A stretch of DNA of 64,000 nt from Flavobacterium sp. HSC-32F16 (GTDB lineage Bacteria > Bacteroidota > Bacteroidia > Flavobacteriales > Flavobacteriaceae), in contig NZ_JALKAC010000001.1 in NCBI RefSeq assembly GCF_024171645.1, forward strand, positions 1,302,001 through 1,366,000, written 5' to 3'. Position numbers and translations under genes: made by a program. The notes below the pieces were generated by a model. The model saw nothing but the letters and a program-made list of their open reading frames with translations, made no database searches and was not told the DNA's origin. How positions within the stretch are numbered: position 1 is the first letter of the stretch; every line of letters starts with the position of its first letter. Shown here piece after piece: positions 44,026 to 55,297 of the stretch.

Positions 44026-46821
44026 ATGCAAATTGATCTTTCTACACTCGACCCAAAGCAAAATATTATAATAAAAGGCGCACAAGTACATAATTTAAAA
44101 AATGTAGATGTGGCCATTCCGCGAAACAAACTGGTGGTTATTACAGGGCTTTCCGGATCAGGAAAATCAAGTTTGGCTTTTGATACTTTATATGCCGAAG
44201 GACAGCGCCGTTATGTTGAAAGTTTATCATCATACGCACGTCAGTTTTTGGGACGTTTAGACAAACCAAAAGTTGAATATATAAAAGGAATTGCACCTGC
44301 AATTGCTATTGAGCAAAAAGTAAATACTACAAATGCACGTTCTACAGTTGGTACTTCTACCGAAATCTACGATTACATCAAACTTTTATTCGCCAGAATT
44401 GGAAGAACCTATTCGCCAGTTTCAGGTCAGGAAGTCAAAAAAAACACGGTAACGGATGTTGTTTCTGATGTAAAAACACTCGAAATTGACAGCAGATGGC
44501 TTTTGCTTGCTCCTATTCATTTAGAAGAAGGCCGTCAGCTCGAAGACAAACTTAAAGTACTTTTACAACAAGGTTTTGCCCGTATTTTAGTCGATAACGA
44601 AATGGTTCGTTTAGATGAATTTACACCGACAGAACTGCATAAACTCGATAATAAAGACATTTTATTAATCATTGACCGTATTGTGGTAAAGGAAGAAGAA
44701 GAGTTTTACAATCGTCTTTCTGATGCCGTGCAAACTGCTTTTTTTGAAGGAAAAGGAATTTGTTATCTTCAGGAAGTGGGTTCATATAAAAGGTTTTCCT
44801 ATTCTAATAATTTTGAATTAGACGGCATTACGTTTTTAGAACCAAATGTTCATTTGTTCAGTTTTAATAATCCTTATGGAGCTTGTCCGGTTTGCGAAGG
44901 CTACGGAAATATTATTGGAATTGATGCAGATCTTGTGGTTCCAAACACCTCTTTATCTGTTTTTGAAAGTGCCATTTATCCTTGGCGCGGCGACAGTATG
45001 AGCTGGTACAAAGATGAATTGGTAAAACATGCTTACAAATTCGGTTTTCCAATTCACAAACCTTATTTTGAACTTTCAGATGATCAAAAAGATTTGATTT
45101 GGAAAGGAAATCAATATTTTCAAGGTTTAAATGATTTCTTTAGAGAATTAGAAGAGAAAAATTATAAAATACAAAATCGTGTCATGCTTTCGCGTTATCG
45201 AGGCAAAACAAAATGCCACGCTTGCCGCGGAAAACGTTTACGCGAAGAAGCTTCATATGTAAAAATTGGCGGAAAAACGGTTTCAGATTTAGTAGATCTT
45301 CCTATCAAACATTTGGTTACTTTTTTCAAAAACCTAGAATTAAACCAATACGAAAAGCAAATTGCAAAACGTTTAATGGTCGAAATCAACAATCGTTTAT
45401 CTTTCTTGACCGAAGTGGGTTTAGATTATCTAACCTTAAATAGAAATTCTTCAACACTTTCTGGAGGAGAATCGCAGCGTATTAATCTTGCTACTTCTTT
45501 AGGAAGCAGTTTGGTTGGTTCGATGTATATTTTAGATGAACCAAGTATTGGTCTGCATCCAAAAGATTCAGAGCGTTTGATAAAAGTATTGCTTTCACTT
45601 CGTGATTTAGGAAATACCGTAATTGTAGTAGAACACGACGAAGACATTATGAAAGCGGCCGATATGATTATTGATATTGGTCCTGAAGCAGGAACTTTTG
45701 GAGGAAACCTTGTAGCGCAGGGAACTTACGAAGAGATTTTAAAATCAGATTCATTAACTTCTAAATATTTAAATGGCGATTTAGAGATTTCGGTTCCAAA
45801 GAAAAGACGAAAATTCAAAAATCATATTGATATTATTGGCGCAAGGGAAAATAACCTGAAAAACATTAATGTTACTTTCCCTCTTGACGTTTTAACGGTG
45901 GTAACCGGAGTTTCAGGAAGCGGGAAAAGTACTTTGATTAAGAAAATCTTATTTCCTGCCATGCAGAAAAAACTGGAAAATGCGGCTGAAAAAGCGGGAC
46001 AATTCAGTGATATATCAGGATCTTTTTCTCAAATTAAACATATTGAATACGTAGACCAAAATCCAATTGGAAGAAGCTCGAGATCGAATCCGGTTACATA
46101 TATAAAAGCGTATGATGATATTCGTGATTTGTATGCCAAAGAAAAATTATCAAAAATAAGAGGCTATCAGGCGAAACATTTCTCTTTTAATGTTGACGGA
46201 GGCCGATGCGAAACTTGTAAAGGAGAAGGCTCAATAAACGTTGAAATGGTCTTTATGGCCGATGTTTCCCTGCCTTGTGAAACCTGTGGCGGTAAGCGCT
46301 TTAAAAAAGAGATTTTGGAAATCACTTTCGACAATCAAAACATCAACGATATTTTAACCATGACTATTGATGATGCAATTGCTTTTTTCGAAAAAAACAA
46401 ACAGTCTAAAATTACCCAGAAATTACAGCCTTTACAAGACGTTGGTTTAGGATATGTTCAGTTAGGACAATCCTCTTCTACTCTTTCAGGAGGTGAAGCA
46501 CAGCGTATTAAACTGGCTTCGTTTTTAGTAAAAGGTGCAACAAAAGACAAGGCTTTATTTGTTTTTGATGAACCTACAACCGGTTTGCATTTTCATGACA
46601 TCAAAAAATTATTGGCCTCATTTGATGCTTTAATCGAAAAAGGACATTCGATAATTGTAATTGAACATAACCTTGACTTAATAAAATGTGCCGACTGGAT
46701 TATAGATTTAGGACCAGAAGGTGGTGAAAATGGTGGACATTTATTAGCTGTAGGAACTCCTGAAGATGTGGTTAAAATCAAAGAATCGGTTACTGGAATT
46801 TATTTAAAAGACAAGCTTTAA
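44026..46821 (+). CDS. uvrA: excinuclease ABC subunit A
   Basis: The ATG at 44026 is preferred to the TTG at 44014. The 931-residue protein has two ABC modules: [18 protein letters not shown] and [18 protein letters not shown]. Zinc-binding pairs are [24 protein letters not shown] and CETCGGKR. UvrA finds DNA lesions and loads UvrB in nucleotide excision repair, in the cytoplasm. It is a single gene with a bidirectional terminator after it. Confidence 0.98.
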   Translation: MQIDLSTLDPKQNIIIKGAQVHNLKNVDVAIPRNKLVVITGLSGSGKSSLAFDTLYAEGQRRYVESLSSYARQFLGRLDKPKVEYIKGIAPAIAIEQKVNTTNARSTVGTSTEIYDYIKLLFARIGRTYSPVSGQEVKKNTVTDVVSDVKTLEIDSRWLLLAPIHLEEGRQLEDKLKVLLQQGFARILVDNEMVRLDEFTPTELHKLDNKDILLIIDRIVVKEEEEFYNRLSDAVQTAFFEGKGICYLQEVGSYKRFSYSNNFELDGITFLEPNVHLFSFNNPYGACPVCEGYGNIIGIDADLVVPNTSLSVFESAIYPWRGDSMSWYKDELVKHAYKFGFPIHKPYFELSDDQKDLIWKGNQYFQGLNDFFRELEEKNYKIQNRVMLSRYRGKTKCHACRGKRLREEASYVKIGGKTVSDLVDLPIKHLVTFFKNLELNQYEKQIAKRLMVEINNRLSFLTEVGLDYLTLNRNSSTLSGGESQRINLATSLGSSLVGSMYILDEPSIGLHPKDSERLIKVLLSLRDLGNTVIVVEHDEDIMKAADMIIDIGPEAGTFGGNLVAQGTYEEILKSDSLTSKYLNGDLEISVPKKRRKFKNHIDIIGARENNLKNINVTFPLDVLTVVTGVSGSGKSTLIKKILFPAMQKKLENAAEKAGQFSDISGSFSQIKHIEYVDQNPIGRSSRSNPVTYIKAYDDIRDLYAKEKLSKIRGYQAKHFSFNVDGGRCETCKGEGSINVEMVFMADVSLPCETCGGKRFKKEILEITFDNQNINDILTMTIDDAIAFFEKNKQSKITQKLQPLQDVGLGYVQLGQSSSTLSGGEAQRIKLASFLVKGATKDKALFVFDEPTTGLHFHDIKKLLASFDALIEKGHSIIVIEHNLDLIKCADWIIDLGPEGGENGGHLLAVGTPEDVVKIKESVTGIYLKDKL

Positions 46822-46872
46822 AAGGCAATAGTCAAGCTTTTACAGTTTTAAAGCAATAAATATAAAACACAT

Positions 46873-46911
46873 AAAAAAAGCGGTCTATGTATAAACATAA
46901 ACCGCTTTTTA
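46873..46911. terminator. bidirectional terminator between uvrA and the next gene
   Basis: AAAAAGCGGT (46875-46884) pairs with ACCGCTTTTT (46901-46910), with an inner ATGT/ACAT stem. It has T-runs on both sides. Confidence 0.85.
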
Positions 46912-46959
46912 ATTTTAAAGCTTTCTTTGCTTACTGCTTAAGGCATAAAGCCAAAAGCT

Positions 46960-47307
46960 TTAAGCAACTAAACATTTTTCTTCAAAAGGAAAGCCATCTT
47001 CGTCAATGGCTACTAAAACCTTTTTTTGTTTCGAGGCCTCGAATGTAAGATACAGCCACGCAAATGACCATAATCCGAGGGTTAAACAAAAAATCATGAA
47101 ATTTAAACTGTGGTTGACTACTTTTCCGCCTTTAGAAAGAACAGCAAAAAGTAATTCATCATTTCTCTCCTCTAATGTAAATCCATTATGAACTTTGTTA
47201 GATATCATATTGGAAAACACCTGTACACTTTGTTCCTGACTTAGCTTACTGCTTTTCATAATCATTCGTTTGGGTTTGTCTGCATGTGATACTACTTTAA
47301 ATTTCAA
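46960..47307 (-). CDS. hypothetical small membrane protein
   Basis: The 115-residue frame begins at a TTG (47307); the ATG at 47265 gives 101 residues and may be the start. It has helices at about 68-87 and 88-98 region (LNFMIFCLTLGLWSFAWLYLTF). I do not recognise a family. It is convergent with uvrA across the terminator. Confidence 0.5.
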   Translation of the reverse strand: MKFKVVSHADKPKRMIMKSSKLSQEQSVQVFSNMISNKVHNGFTLEERNDELLFAVLSKGGKVVNHSLNFMIFCLTLGLWSFAWLYLTFEASKQKKVLVAIDEDGFPFEEKCLVA

Positions 47308-47553
47308 TGACTTTTAATTAAATACTCTTATCTAAATAAACAGCAATAAATCTCAATTTATTGTATTTTGAAAGATATTTTTTGCAATAAAAGATAATGA
47401 GCGATATTAAAACTCAATATAAAATTAATTTTAATAAATTGAATTTCAAAGAAATGACTAAAAAAAATTAAGATTATTTTCACATTTTAAATATCTTACA
47501 AAAAGAAACTGGGTTTTATCCTTAATATCAAAAAACCGGGGTTAATAATCGCT

Positions 47554-49162
47554 TTATAAATAATCAGGAGGTATTGTAGTTGTATTTCCTTCTCTCAGAG
47601 CGCTGTAATGGGGAGACATAATCTCGATTCCTGCTGCGTTAAAAGAATCCTGAATGTTTTGATGGAGTGAGGAATAAATTCCTGGCTGTTTTGTGGGTTC
47701 TTTTGTGTAAACATTGATTTGATAAGAAACATAAAAATCATCTAAACTCGTTTGCAATACAAAAGGCTTTGGTTCTTTTTCGGTCATTTCTGTTTTTAAG
47801 GCAGCATCTATCAAAGCTTTATAAATTTCTGTCCACGGAACATCATAACCAATTGTAACCGTAGTATGAATTAATAATCCATTATTATTTTGTTTGGTAT
47901 TCGAAGAATAATTGGTTGAAGTACTCGACAAAACGGTCGAATTAGGAATGGTAATATCCTCAAATTTAGGCGTTCTGATTCGGGTTACCAAAGCCGTTTT
48001 CTCTATTACTTCGCCGCTTACATCACCTATTTTAATAAAATCACCAATCTTAAACGGACGCATATAAGTAATAACTAAGCCAGCCACCATATTAGCAATA
48101 GCATTTGATGAACCCAGTGAAAACAATATACCCACAAAGACTGAAACTCCTTTAAAAATAGGAGAATCTGAGCCCGGCAGATATGGAAATAGAACTACAA
48201 TCATAAAAGCAAAAAACAGCAATCTTATAATATTAAAATGTTGGCATTGCCCAATCGCTGTAAAAACCATCAATTTTGATATTCTCTTGCTTTATTTCAT
48301 CAAAAAAGAACTTAATAACTTTTATCGTATATTTAAAAATGAAGATAATAACGATTATAGTAACTAAACTGGGCAAGAATCTAAGAAAGCCCATTACCGC
48401 TAATTTTGCAGGAGAAAGAATCCAGTGCAGCAAAGTTTTGGTATAAGCTTCGGTAGCGGGGAAAATACTAAATAAAACAGGAAGTGACAGATATACGATT
48501 AAAATTAAAGTAATTGCCTTTATAAAGCTATATAACCGCATTAACAAGGACTGTTGTCTTTGAGGTGACAGGAAATTGATGTTATTATAAGTAACACCCT
48601 TAAAATACTTGTCACTGTTTTTTAAGATATATAATTTAATTCTGTTAAATATTTTCCCTGCTAAATATAAAACTAAACCAATAATTAAAATCAACAAGCC
48701 CGTATATCCAAGTCTTTTAGGAAGCATTGAATAATTTTCATTTTGATAGATAACGGCTTTCTTTATTAAGTTTAAATTCCGTTTTGCAACAGAAGAGGCC
48801 GTTTGATTTTCTGCTTTTGCATCTGCTTCCAGAATAGACATAATAATAAAATCATTTTTATAAATTATGTCTTGTGAAAGTTCCGCAGGAACAACCAAAA
48901 TAGAATCTTTTTCAAAAAAAGAATCCTCATACAGTTTCCTGATTTTTTCTGTAATGGCGTGCGCTCTGTTTTCGGCTGAAAAGGAACCTACATTATTATA
49001 CACATAAAAAAGTGTATCCTTAAAGGGAACAACAGGATATGCTTTTAATTTTGGTTTAACTTCAATTTTATGTAAAGTATCCCGATTGCTATTCTGAGCA
49101 AATGAAACTGAATAAAACGAAACAGTGAAAACAACTAAAAACCAAAGTAATTTATTTCTCAT
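47554..49162 (-). pseudogene. mechanosensitive ion channel (MscS), frameshifted
   Basis: Two frames encode one channel. Residues 1-309 (48233-49162) carry a signal peptide, an extracytoplasmic domain and three helices. The MscS pore and C-terminal domain lies in the second frame (47554-48273): GSSNAIANMVAGLVITYMRPFKIGDFIKIGD, then IPNSTVLSSTSTNYS. The first frame reads DWAMPTF then TAA, because the sequence has a run of four A on the plus strand (48235-48238). With three A the frame joins DWAMPTF to NIIRLLFF, giving about 535 residues. A single-base insertion in a homopolymer explains the break, so either the gene is inactivated or the base call is wrong. Confidence 0.88.
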
Positions 49163-49191
49163 TGTTCTTATAGTTAACTAGTTACTGCTAA

Positions 49192-49199
49192 CAAATATA
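49192..49199 (-). promoter_or_regulatory. putative -7 element of the MscS gene
   Basis: TATATTTG on the minus strand lies 30 bases before the ATG at 49162. Confidence 0.4.
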
Positions 49200-49252
49200 A
49201 AAACAAAATAGATCCGAATTTAAATTACTTCACTTTTATAAATAAAATCGTA

Positions 49253-50722
49253 TTAAATTTTAATTCCAATTTTTCTCAAAAGGGTATCTATCACTTTATT
49301 AATATCTGGAGAAATATTAAATCTGTAATTTAGGTAAACGTATAAAATCGTTACTAAAATAGATTTTAAAGCGATACTGATAAGCTGAAAAAATGGAAAT
49401 TCCCAAAAGTAAAACACTAAAAATAAGACAAATGTTAATACCATTGATGAAATTGTTTCTTTGGTAAACGGATATAAATTAAGCTTTTTAACCACAAAAA
49501 GAAGTTTTGCCAAACTGTACAATGTAATAGACAATAAAGTAGCAAAAGCAGATCCAAAAATTCCAAAAATTGGAATAAAGATCATATTTAAAACTACAGT
49601 CAATACAACCAGCATTAATCCTAAATACAATACCATTCGGTAATATTTAGTATTAAAAATGATAGCGTTATTGTTTCCTAAAATTAAATCGAAGTATTTA
49701 GACAAACCAATCATGAATACAACCTCGATTCCTCCGCTGTATTCTTTTGGAACCAGTTCGTATAATTGATTAATATTTACAAATATGCAAAGCATTACAA
49801 AACCACCCACCATTTGCAGATTTATGGAAGTCTTTTTGTAAAGCTCGTTCAATTCGTCATGTCTGTTTTCATGCATTAATTTTGCCGTAATAGGATACAC
49901 AATCTGATGCATAGCACGACTTGGTACTGAAATTACCAAAGCGATATAAGTTGCTACAGAATAGAAGGCAATGTTTTCAATCTGCATATATTGATTCAAT
50001 ATCATTTTATCCCCATCCAAAAGCAAATTAGCAACACTCCCAGATAAAATAATATAAAAAGTATATACTAAGATATCTTTTGTATTTGTTGGTATTGTAA
50101 ACTGGAAAGTTGGCTTCTGAATACTAAATGCATATAACATGGTGATCAAAAAGGCGAAAAAATATAAAATAGCTGTTGCGTAAACAAAACCTTCTACACT
50201 AAGCCAATTAAAGTAAACACCAATTAATAAAAATAATGAAAACAATCGCAAACCTACTTCTTTAACAAAGTTTCCAAAAACGGAATGCATATTTACTCGC
50301 AGCCAGGCATAAAAAATTTCAAAATAGGCCATACACAATCCTATAAATGGTATTAACCAGATATAACTTTTTACAATCGCATTCTTTTTTGAAACAAAAA
50401 ATATAATCTCATCATAAAAAACAAGACCAATAAGTAAAAGCGGAATTATTAATAATAATGGGAATAAAACCGTAAAGGATAAAAAACGGGATTTTTCTTC
50501 TTCAGTTTGGTATTGCGAATAAAATTTAACCAATGTATTTTGCATTCCAATGGCAAATAATGGCATGATCACATTTGCTGCAGATGTAATATAATTAGTT
50601 AAACCATAAAAAGTGGCTCCTAAAAAAACAGGATATAAATAAAGTGTATTAATAGCTCCAATTCCAAAGCCTATGTAGGTAATTATAGTGTTTTTAAAAG
50701 ACTGGTTTAAGACAATACCCAT
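49253..50722 (-). CDS. lipopolysaccharide/oligosaccharide flippase-type membrane protein
   Basis: The 489-residue protein has about 12-14 helices and the Wzx/MATE-like pattern (TYIGFGIGAINTLYLYPVFLGATFYGLTNYITSAANVI, FFIIYF, AIGMQNTLVKFYSQYQTEEEK). It probably flips lipid-linked oligosaccharides across the inner membrane. It is 79 bases downstream of the glycosyltransferase gene in the same direction. Confidence 0.82.
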   Translation of the reverse strand: MGIVLNQSFKNTIITYIGFGIGAINTLYLYPVFLGATFYGLTNYITSAANVIMPLFAIGMQNTLVKFYSQYQTEEEKSRFLSFTVLFPLLLIIPLLLIGLVFYDEIIFFVSKKNAIVKSYIWLIPFIGLCMAYFEIFYAWLRVNMHSVFGNFVKEVGLRLFSLFLLIGVYFNWLSVEGFVYATAILYFFAFLITMLYAFSIQKPTFQFTIPTNTKDILVYTFYIILSGSVANLLLDGDKMILNQYMQIENIAFYSVATYIALVISVPSRAMHQIVYPITAKLMHENRHDELNELYKKTSINLQMVGGFVMLCIFVNINQLYELVPKEYSGGIEVVFMIGLSKYFDLILGNNNAIIFNTKYYRMVLYLGLMLVVLTVVLNMIFIPIFGIFGSAFATLLSITLYSLAKLLFVVKKLNLYPFTKETISSMVLTFVLFLVFYFWEFPFFQLISIALKSILVTILYVYLNYRFNISPDINKVIDTLLRKIGIKI

Positions 50723-50800
50723 TTTTTGATTGCAGAGTTTTAGAGTTTAGAGTTTAGATTTTTAATTTTCTGCTCTCTTTATATTTTTGAAATTGTTGTT

Positions 50801-52084
50801 TTAATTAATCAACTGCACTAATTGCTTAGTAAGATTTTTTCGAGAATATTGCTGTAAACCAACACCGTTAGCTTGTAATTTTCCTTCCAAAAATTGATTA
50901 TAAAAGTCCAAAATTACACTTTTTAACTTCGCTTTCTCTGAATAATCAAAAAATACTCCTGTATTCGTTTCTTTTATAATATCGGCAAAATCAGAACCAT
51001 TTGGTCCAATAGCAATTATTGGGCGGTTTGAGACCATATATTCAAACAATTTACCCGGAATAATGCTTTTGGTATCTTCTGAATTAATTTCGATTAAAAG
51101 CAGAACCTGAGATTTTTTTTGATGTGCAATCGCTTCATTGTGCGAAACATATCCTAAAAGATTCAAATAGTCATTTAATTTAAATTCGTTTATAGAATCC
51201 AAAACTTCCTGACTTACAGCTCCAATCAGCTTAATTTCTAAATGAGACTTAAAATCTGGGATTTCCTGAAGCAGTTCAACCAAACATTCCCATAAGAATT
51301 TAGGATTTCGGTCTGATAAAAACGAACCTATGTGAGCAAGAGTGAATTTTTCGTCCAAAGGCTGTTTCTCAACCTTTTCAATATCATAACCATTAGTAAT
51401 TACAGAAATGGGCTTATCCGTAATAGCCTCAAATTCTGCTTTTGTCGTTTTGCTGGTTACAATAATAGTATCAGCAGAATTCAGAACTTTATGTTCTAAA
51501 TTTTTATGCTTTTTCGCTGCATAATTAGACAAACGCAGTGCTTTATGATAACCAATAGTAGTCCACGGATCGCGGAAATCGGCAAACCATTTTATATTTA
51601 GTTTTTCTTTTAATTCTAAACCAATCAAATGTAAACTGTGCGGCGGTCCCGAAGTTACAATTGTATCAATATTATTTTCTTTGATGTATTTCTCAAGATA
51701 AGAAACAGAAGGTTTAACCCAGAAAACTCTTGCATCCGGAATAAACAAATTACCTCGCACCCAAAGAAAAGCTTTATCTAAAAAAGTCTGCTTTTTTTTA
51801 TGTGGAAAAATTCCAGAACTGATTTTCTTGGTTTTATTTTTTGAAAAAACAGAAGCCAATTGATAAGGCTCCCAAATTTTATTTTTTAGAACAATTACTT
51901 TATCTGATATTTCGCTTACCAAACCTTCATCAACAATTGGATAGGTTGGGTTTTCAGGAACATACACAATGGGCTGAACACCAAAATCCGGCAGATATTT
52001 TACAAATTTCAACCAGCGTTGTACTCCCGGTCCGCCCGCTGGAGGAAAGTAATACGTAATAATTAAGAGCTTTTTTTGTTCCAA
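50801..52084 (-). CDS. glycosyltransferase family 4-like protein
   Basis: The 427-residue protein starts (TTG) with EQKKLLIITYYFPPAGGPGVQRWLKFVKYLP, the typical GT4 N-terminal domain. The C-terminal part has HIGSFLSDRNPKFLWECL, LGYVSHNEAIAHQKKSQVLLL and IIPGKLFEYMVSNRPIIAIG with the E-x7-E-like sugar-binding positions. It transfers an activated sugar to a surface glycan. It lies between the flippase and a membrane-protein gene in a surface-glycan cluster. Confidence 0.88.
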   Translation of the reverse strand: MEQKKLLIITYYFPPAGGPGVQRWLKFVKYLPDFGVQPIVYVPENPTYPIVDEGLVSEISDKVIVLKNKIWEPYQLASVFSKNKTKKISSGIFPHKKKQTFLDKAFLWVRGNLFIPDARVFWVKPSVSYLEKYIKENNIDTIVTSGPPHSLHLIGLELKEKLNIKWFADFRDPWTTIGYHKALRLSNYAAKKHKNLEHKVLNSADTIIVTSKTTKAEFEAITDKPISVITNGYDIEKVEKQPLDEKFTLAHIGSFLSDRNPKFLWECLVELLQEIPDFKSHLEIKLIGAVSQEVLDSINEFKLNDYLNLLGYVSHNEAIAHQKKSQVLLLIEINSEDTKSIIPGKLFEYMVSNRPIIAIGPNGSDFADIIKETNTGVFFDYSEKAKLKSVILDFYNQFLEGKLQANGVGLQQYSRKNLTKQLVQLIN

Positions 52085-52122
52085 TGAAAATTGATTATTG
52101 TTGTAAAGTGTAAATTTAAAGT

Positions 52123-52374
52123 TTATTTTAAAGCAAATTTCTTATATATTCTATATATAAAATAGATTAGAAGTAAACCGTTTAAAAAAATCCAAAAATT
52201 ATAAAATCCCCAGACAATTTTATATTCCGTTTCCATACTAGAAAAACTAAAATATTCTCCTTGGCTTTCTTCATAAAAGTCATCATATCCCATCATGTAA
52301 ATACCGCAAAAAATAAATACAAATAAATCAAAAATGGCAAATACAACAATTTTAAAAATCTTTAAAGTCAGCAT
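52123..52374 (-). CDS. small membrane protein, hypothetical
   Basis: The 83-residue protein has two helices (about 6-28 and 56-75), joined by an acidic Tyr-rich loop (YDDFYEESQGEYFSFSSMETEYK). I do not recognise a family. It follows the YfhO gene by 7 bases, so it is in that operon. Confidence 0.5.
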   Translation of the reverse strand: MLTLKIFKIVVFAIFDLFVFIFCGIYMMGYDDFYEESQGEYFSFSSMETEYKIVWGFYNFWIFLNGLLLIYFIYRIYKKFALK

Positions 52375-52381
52375 CTAAAAG

Positions 52382-54832
52382 TTAAACTTTAAACTCGCTC
52401 TTATTTGTACTATGTTTTTTTCGTTCAAAATAAATACCCACAAATAAAAGCAGGAACATTCCAATTGAACTAACCAAATTAATTGTACCTCCTGTTTTTA
52501 TAACATTTGGTTCAAATTTAAATTCGATTGTATGTTTTCCACCAGGAATTTCCAAAGCTCTTAAAACATAATCAACAGGGAAATGATTTGTTAATTCTCC
52601 GTCAATGTAAGCGTTCCATCCGTTTTTATAATAGATTTCAGAAAAAACAGCTAAACCATCTTTTCCATTATCAGATTGATACTTAATATAGTTTGGCTTG
52701 TATTGAACTAGTTTTATTGTTCCGGTTGTATCCCATGGTTTTTTCATTCGGGCATTTTTAAATTTGCCTTCATGTTCATGAACATTAAAAACGGCCACCT
52801 TTTTAGTGTCAATATGGTCTAAAGCTTTCATAACATCATCTGCCTTATTAACCAGTTTTATTGAACTTACAAACCAAGCATTTCCATTTGCTTCAGGATT
52901 AACTGTTGGAATCTCTTTTCCTTCTTTATCGGTTTGAATTACATACTTAACATTTAGCATATTAAGTATTTCGAGATTATTTTTCGCAATTTGGTAATCA
53001 AATAACTGCTGCATTTTTCTTGGTTTTGCAGCATGATAACCACCTATAGAATGATGAAAATAAGAAGCTCTTGCGCTCGACATATTGCCATTTACTTCAA
53101 AAACTCTATAATGAGTTGTATCTTCTAAAATTTTAGCATCCGCAGGTGTTTCCTGAAAAGGTGCTGCAATTTGTACCGGACTAACAAAGTCTTTAGCCGA
53201 AACGTATTTTTTATCAACAAAAAACAAATCAAAAATCATTAAAAGAGCAACAATTACTAAAGTGGTTGTCTGCGAAAACTTGTTTTTGATAAACAGCCAT
53301 AAAGAGCCAAAAGTTACTACAATAAAAAATCCTGAACGAAGTAAATCGGCAGAATATAAAGATCTTCTGTCTTCCTTTAAAACATCTACAAATTCTGGTC
53401 CGTAAGACTGAAGGAAATAATTATCACTGCTTCCTGAAAAATGGAAAAATCCTTTTGCAAATACTAAAATCAAAATAACTCCTAAACCAAAAACTCCTGT
53501 TTGAATAAGGGCTTTCTGCTGCAATTTAGGCTCGTCTTTTGCTTTAAAAAATGATTGAATCCCCATTACTGCCAATACAGGAAAACACAATTCTAAAATA
53601 ACCTGAATAGACGATACCGCTCTGAACTTATCATACATTGGCACATAATCAATGAAGAAATCAGTTAACAGAGAGAAATTTTTTCCCCATGAAAGTACTA
53701 ATGAAAACAAAGCACCTGAAAGAAATACATATTTTATTTTTCGATCTTCAATAAATAAAGCTAAAACAGCCAAAAAGAATACTACAATTCCGATATAAGC
53801 AGGCGCAGCTACAATGGGCTGATCTCCCCAATATGTTGGCATTCCCGATACAAAATTTTCAGCATCAGATGCTGGCACGTTATGATCCAACATAAATGAA
53901 TACATATTACTGTCTGTACCCACATTTTCATGATTTGAACCTCCAAAAAGTCTTGGAGCAATCAGATTAAAACTTTCAGCAATTCCATAACTGTATTCTG
54001 TAATATATTCACGGCTTAAAGCGTTTTCATTTGTCTTTTTTGATCCATCTGGATTAAAAGTCAATTCGCTGTTACTTCGTGTACTAAATTTAGCATATTC
54101 ACTTGTTGCCATTAAATTGGCCGCATTGGCGCCAATTGCAAAAATTCCTGCAACAGCCAAAGTTCCAATAGCAGTTAAAAGCGGTTTATATTCTTTATCT
54201 TTTAAAAAGTTGAAAGTAAAATAACCCGATAATATCAATAAGAAAATCAATAAATAATAGGTCATTTGAAAGTGGTTGGCATTAACTTCTAACGCAACCG
54301 CAAACATAGTGAGTAAACCTCCCCAAACATATTTTTTCTGAAAAACGAGGATAAATCCGGCAATAACCAATGGCATATAGGCAATGGCATGCGCTTTTGC
54401 ATTGTGCCCAACTCCAAGAATAATAATTAAATAGGTAGAAAATCCAAACGCAATTGCGCCTATAAAAGCTTTTAAAGGATCTGTTTTTAAAACTAATAAC
54501 AAACCGTAAAAACCTAAGAAATACAGAAATAAATAATCTGCAGGACGTGGTAAAAAACGTAACATATCGTCTATTTTACCCACAAAATCGTTTGGATAAT
54601 TAGCTCCTAATTGATAAGTAGGCATTCCGCCAAAAGCCGAATTAGTCCAATAAGGTTCTGCGTGTTCAGCGGCTCTAAAGTCATTTTGCTCTTTGGCCAT
54701 TCCGGTGTATTGAGCAATATCTGACTGGAAAATTTGTTTTCCCTGCAGAACCGGATAAAAATAAATTAATGAAACGAGAATAAAGCCCAGTACTACAAGG
54801 GCGTGCGGATAGAATTTATTTACTATTTTCAA
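52382..54832 (-). CDS. YfhO family membrane protein
   Basis: The 816-residue protein starts (TTG) KIVNKFYPHALVVLGFILVSLIYFYPVL and has about 11-12 helices, with the GT-C-like sequence QIFQSDIAQYTGMAKEQNDFRAAEHAEPYWTNSAFGGMPTYQLGANYP. Its C-terminal region (DGLAVFSEIYYKNGWNAYIDGELTNHF) and RALEIPGGKHTIEFKFEP match YfhO. Members are thought to glycosylate cell-surface polymers such as lipoteichoic acid in Gram-positives. Its job here is unknown. Confidence 0.88.
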   Translation of the reverse strand: MKIVNKFYPHALVVLGFILVSLIYFYPVLQGKQIFQSDIAQYTGMAKEQNDFRAAEHAEPYWTNSAFGGMPTYQLGANYPNDFVGKIDDMLRFLPRPADYLFLYFLGFYGLLLVLKTDPLKAFIGAIAFGFSTYLIIILGVGHNAKAHAIAYMPLVIAGFILVFQKKYVWGGLLTMFAVALEVNANHFQMTYYLLIFLLILSGYFTFNFLKDKEYKPLLTAIGTLAVAGIFAIGANAANLMATSEYAKFSTRSNSELTFNPDGSKKTNENALSREYITEYSYGIAESFNLIAPRLFGGSNHENVGTDSNMYSFMLDHNVPASDAENFVSGMPTYWGDQPIVAAPAYIGIVVFFLAVLALFIEDRKIKYVFLSGALFSLVLSWGKNFSLLTDFFIDYVPMYDKFRAVSSIQVILELCFPVLAVMGIQSFFKAKDEPKLQQKALIQTGVFGLGVILILVFAKGFFHFSGSSDNYFLQSYGPEFVDVLKEDRRSLYSADLLRSGFFIVVTFGSLWLFIKNKFSQTTTLVIVALLMIFDLFFVDKKYVSAKDFVSPVQIAAPFQETPADAKILEDTTHYRVFEVNGNMSSARASYFHHSIGGYHAAKPRKMQQLFDYQIAKNNLEILNMLNVKYVIQTDKEGKEIPTVNPEANGNAWFVSSIKLVNKADDVMKALDHIDTKKVAVFNVHEHEGKFKNARMKKPWDTTGTIKLVQYKPNYIKYQSDNGKDGLAVFSEIYYKNGWNAYIDGELTNHFPVDYVLRALEIPGGKHTIEFKFEPNVIKTGGTINLVSSIGMFLLLFVGIYFERKKHSTNKSEFKV

Positions 54833-54882
54833 TTTTGGCTGGTTTGGTTAAATGATGAATCCTGCTTGTTGAGGATACAAAC

Positions 54883-55179
54883 TTAATCTATTTCTTCGTA
54901 ATCAACATAATCACCTACTTTTTTGGTCTCGCGCGGCTTTTTAGCATTAGCGGTATTGATGATTATCTCGTCATTATTGTTGTTCGTACGAGTTTGCTGC
55001 CATGAATTGTCCTGGCCGTATTGTTGTTGTCTTTGAAAGTTTTCTCCTGCCTTTTCAACTGCTTTTTTTACCAATACCGGCAAAAAGATTCGAGCCAAAA
55101 ATTTAAAAATATAATAAAACGCAATAATCCACATTATCGTTTTAAACAAATTTGTAAAAGATGCTTCTTGCATGATCAT
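54883..55179 (-). CDS. DUF4834 family protein
   Basis: I chose the ATG at 55179; the TTG at 55194 lies at a putative -7 element (55192-55199). The product has an N-terminal helix (about 10-32) and a Gln/Asn-rich soluble tail (QRQQQYGQDN then acidic VGDYVDYEEID), as in DUF4834. It begins the unit leading to the YfhO gene. Function unknown. Confidence 0.75.
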   Translation of the reverse strand: MIMQEASFTNLFKTIMWIIAFYYIFKFLARIFLPVLVKKAVEKAGENFQRQQQYGQDNSWQQTRTNNNNDEIIINTANAKKPRETKKVGDYVDYEEID

Positions 55180-55191
55180 ATAATTTTTTTC

Positions 55192-55199
55192 CAAAATTA
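55192..55199 (-). promoter_or_regulatory. putative -7 element of the DUF4834-YfhO unit
   Basis: TAATTTTG on the minus strand lies 13 bases before the chosen ATG at 55179. It is divergent from 55255-55262. Confidence 0.45.
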
Positions 55200-55254
55200 G
55201 TAAATCCGTTGTTTAAAATTAAAATATCAATCTTAAATAAATAATAAAATATAG

Positions 55255-55262
55255 TACATTTG
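55255..55262 (+). promoter_or_regulatory. putative -7 element of the transporter gene
   Basis: TACATTTG matches TAnnTTTG, 35 bases before the ATG at 55298. Confidence 0.4.
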
Positions 55263-55297
55263 AATTGCGTTATTATTTTTCTAATCCCCAAATAATT

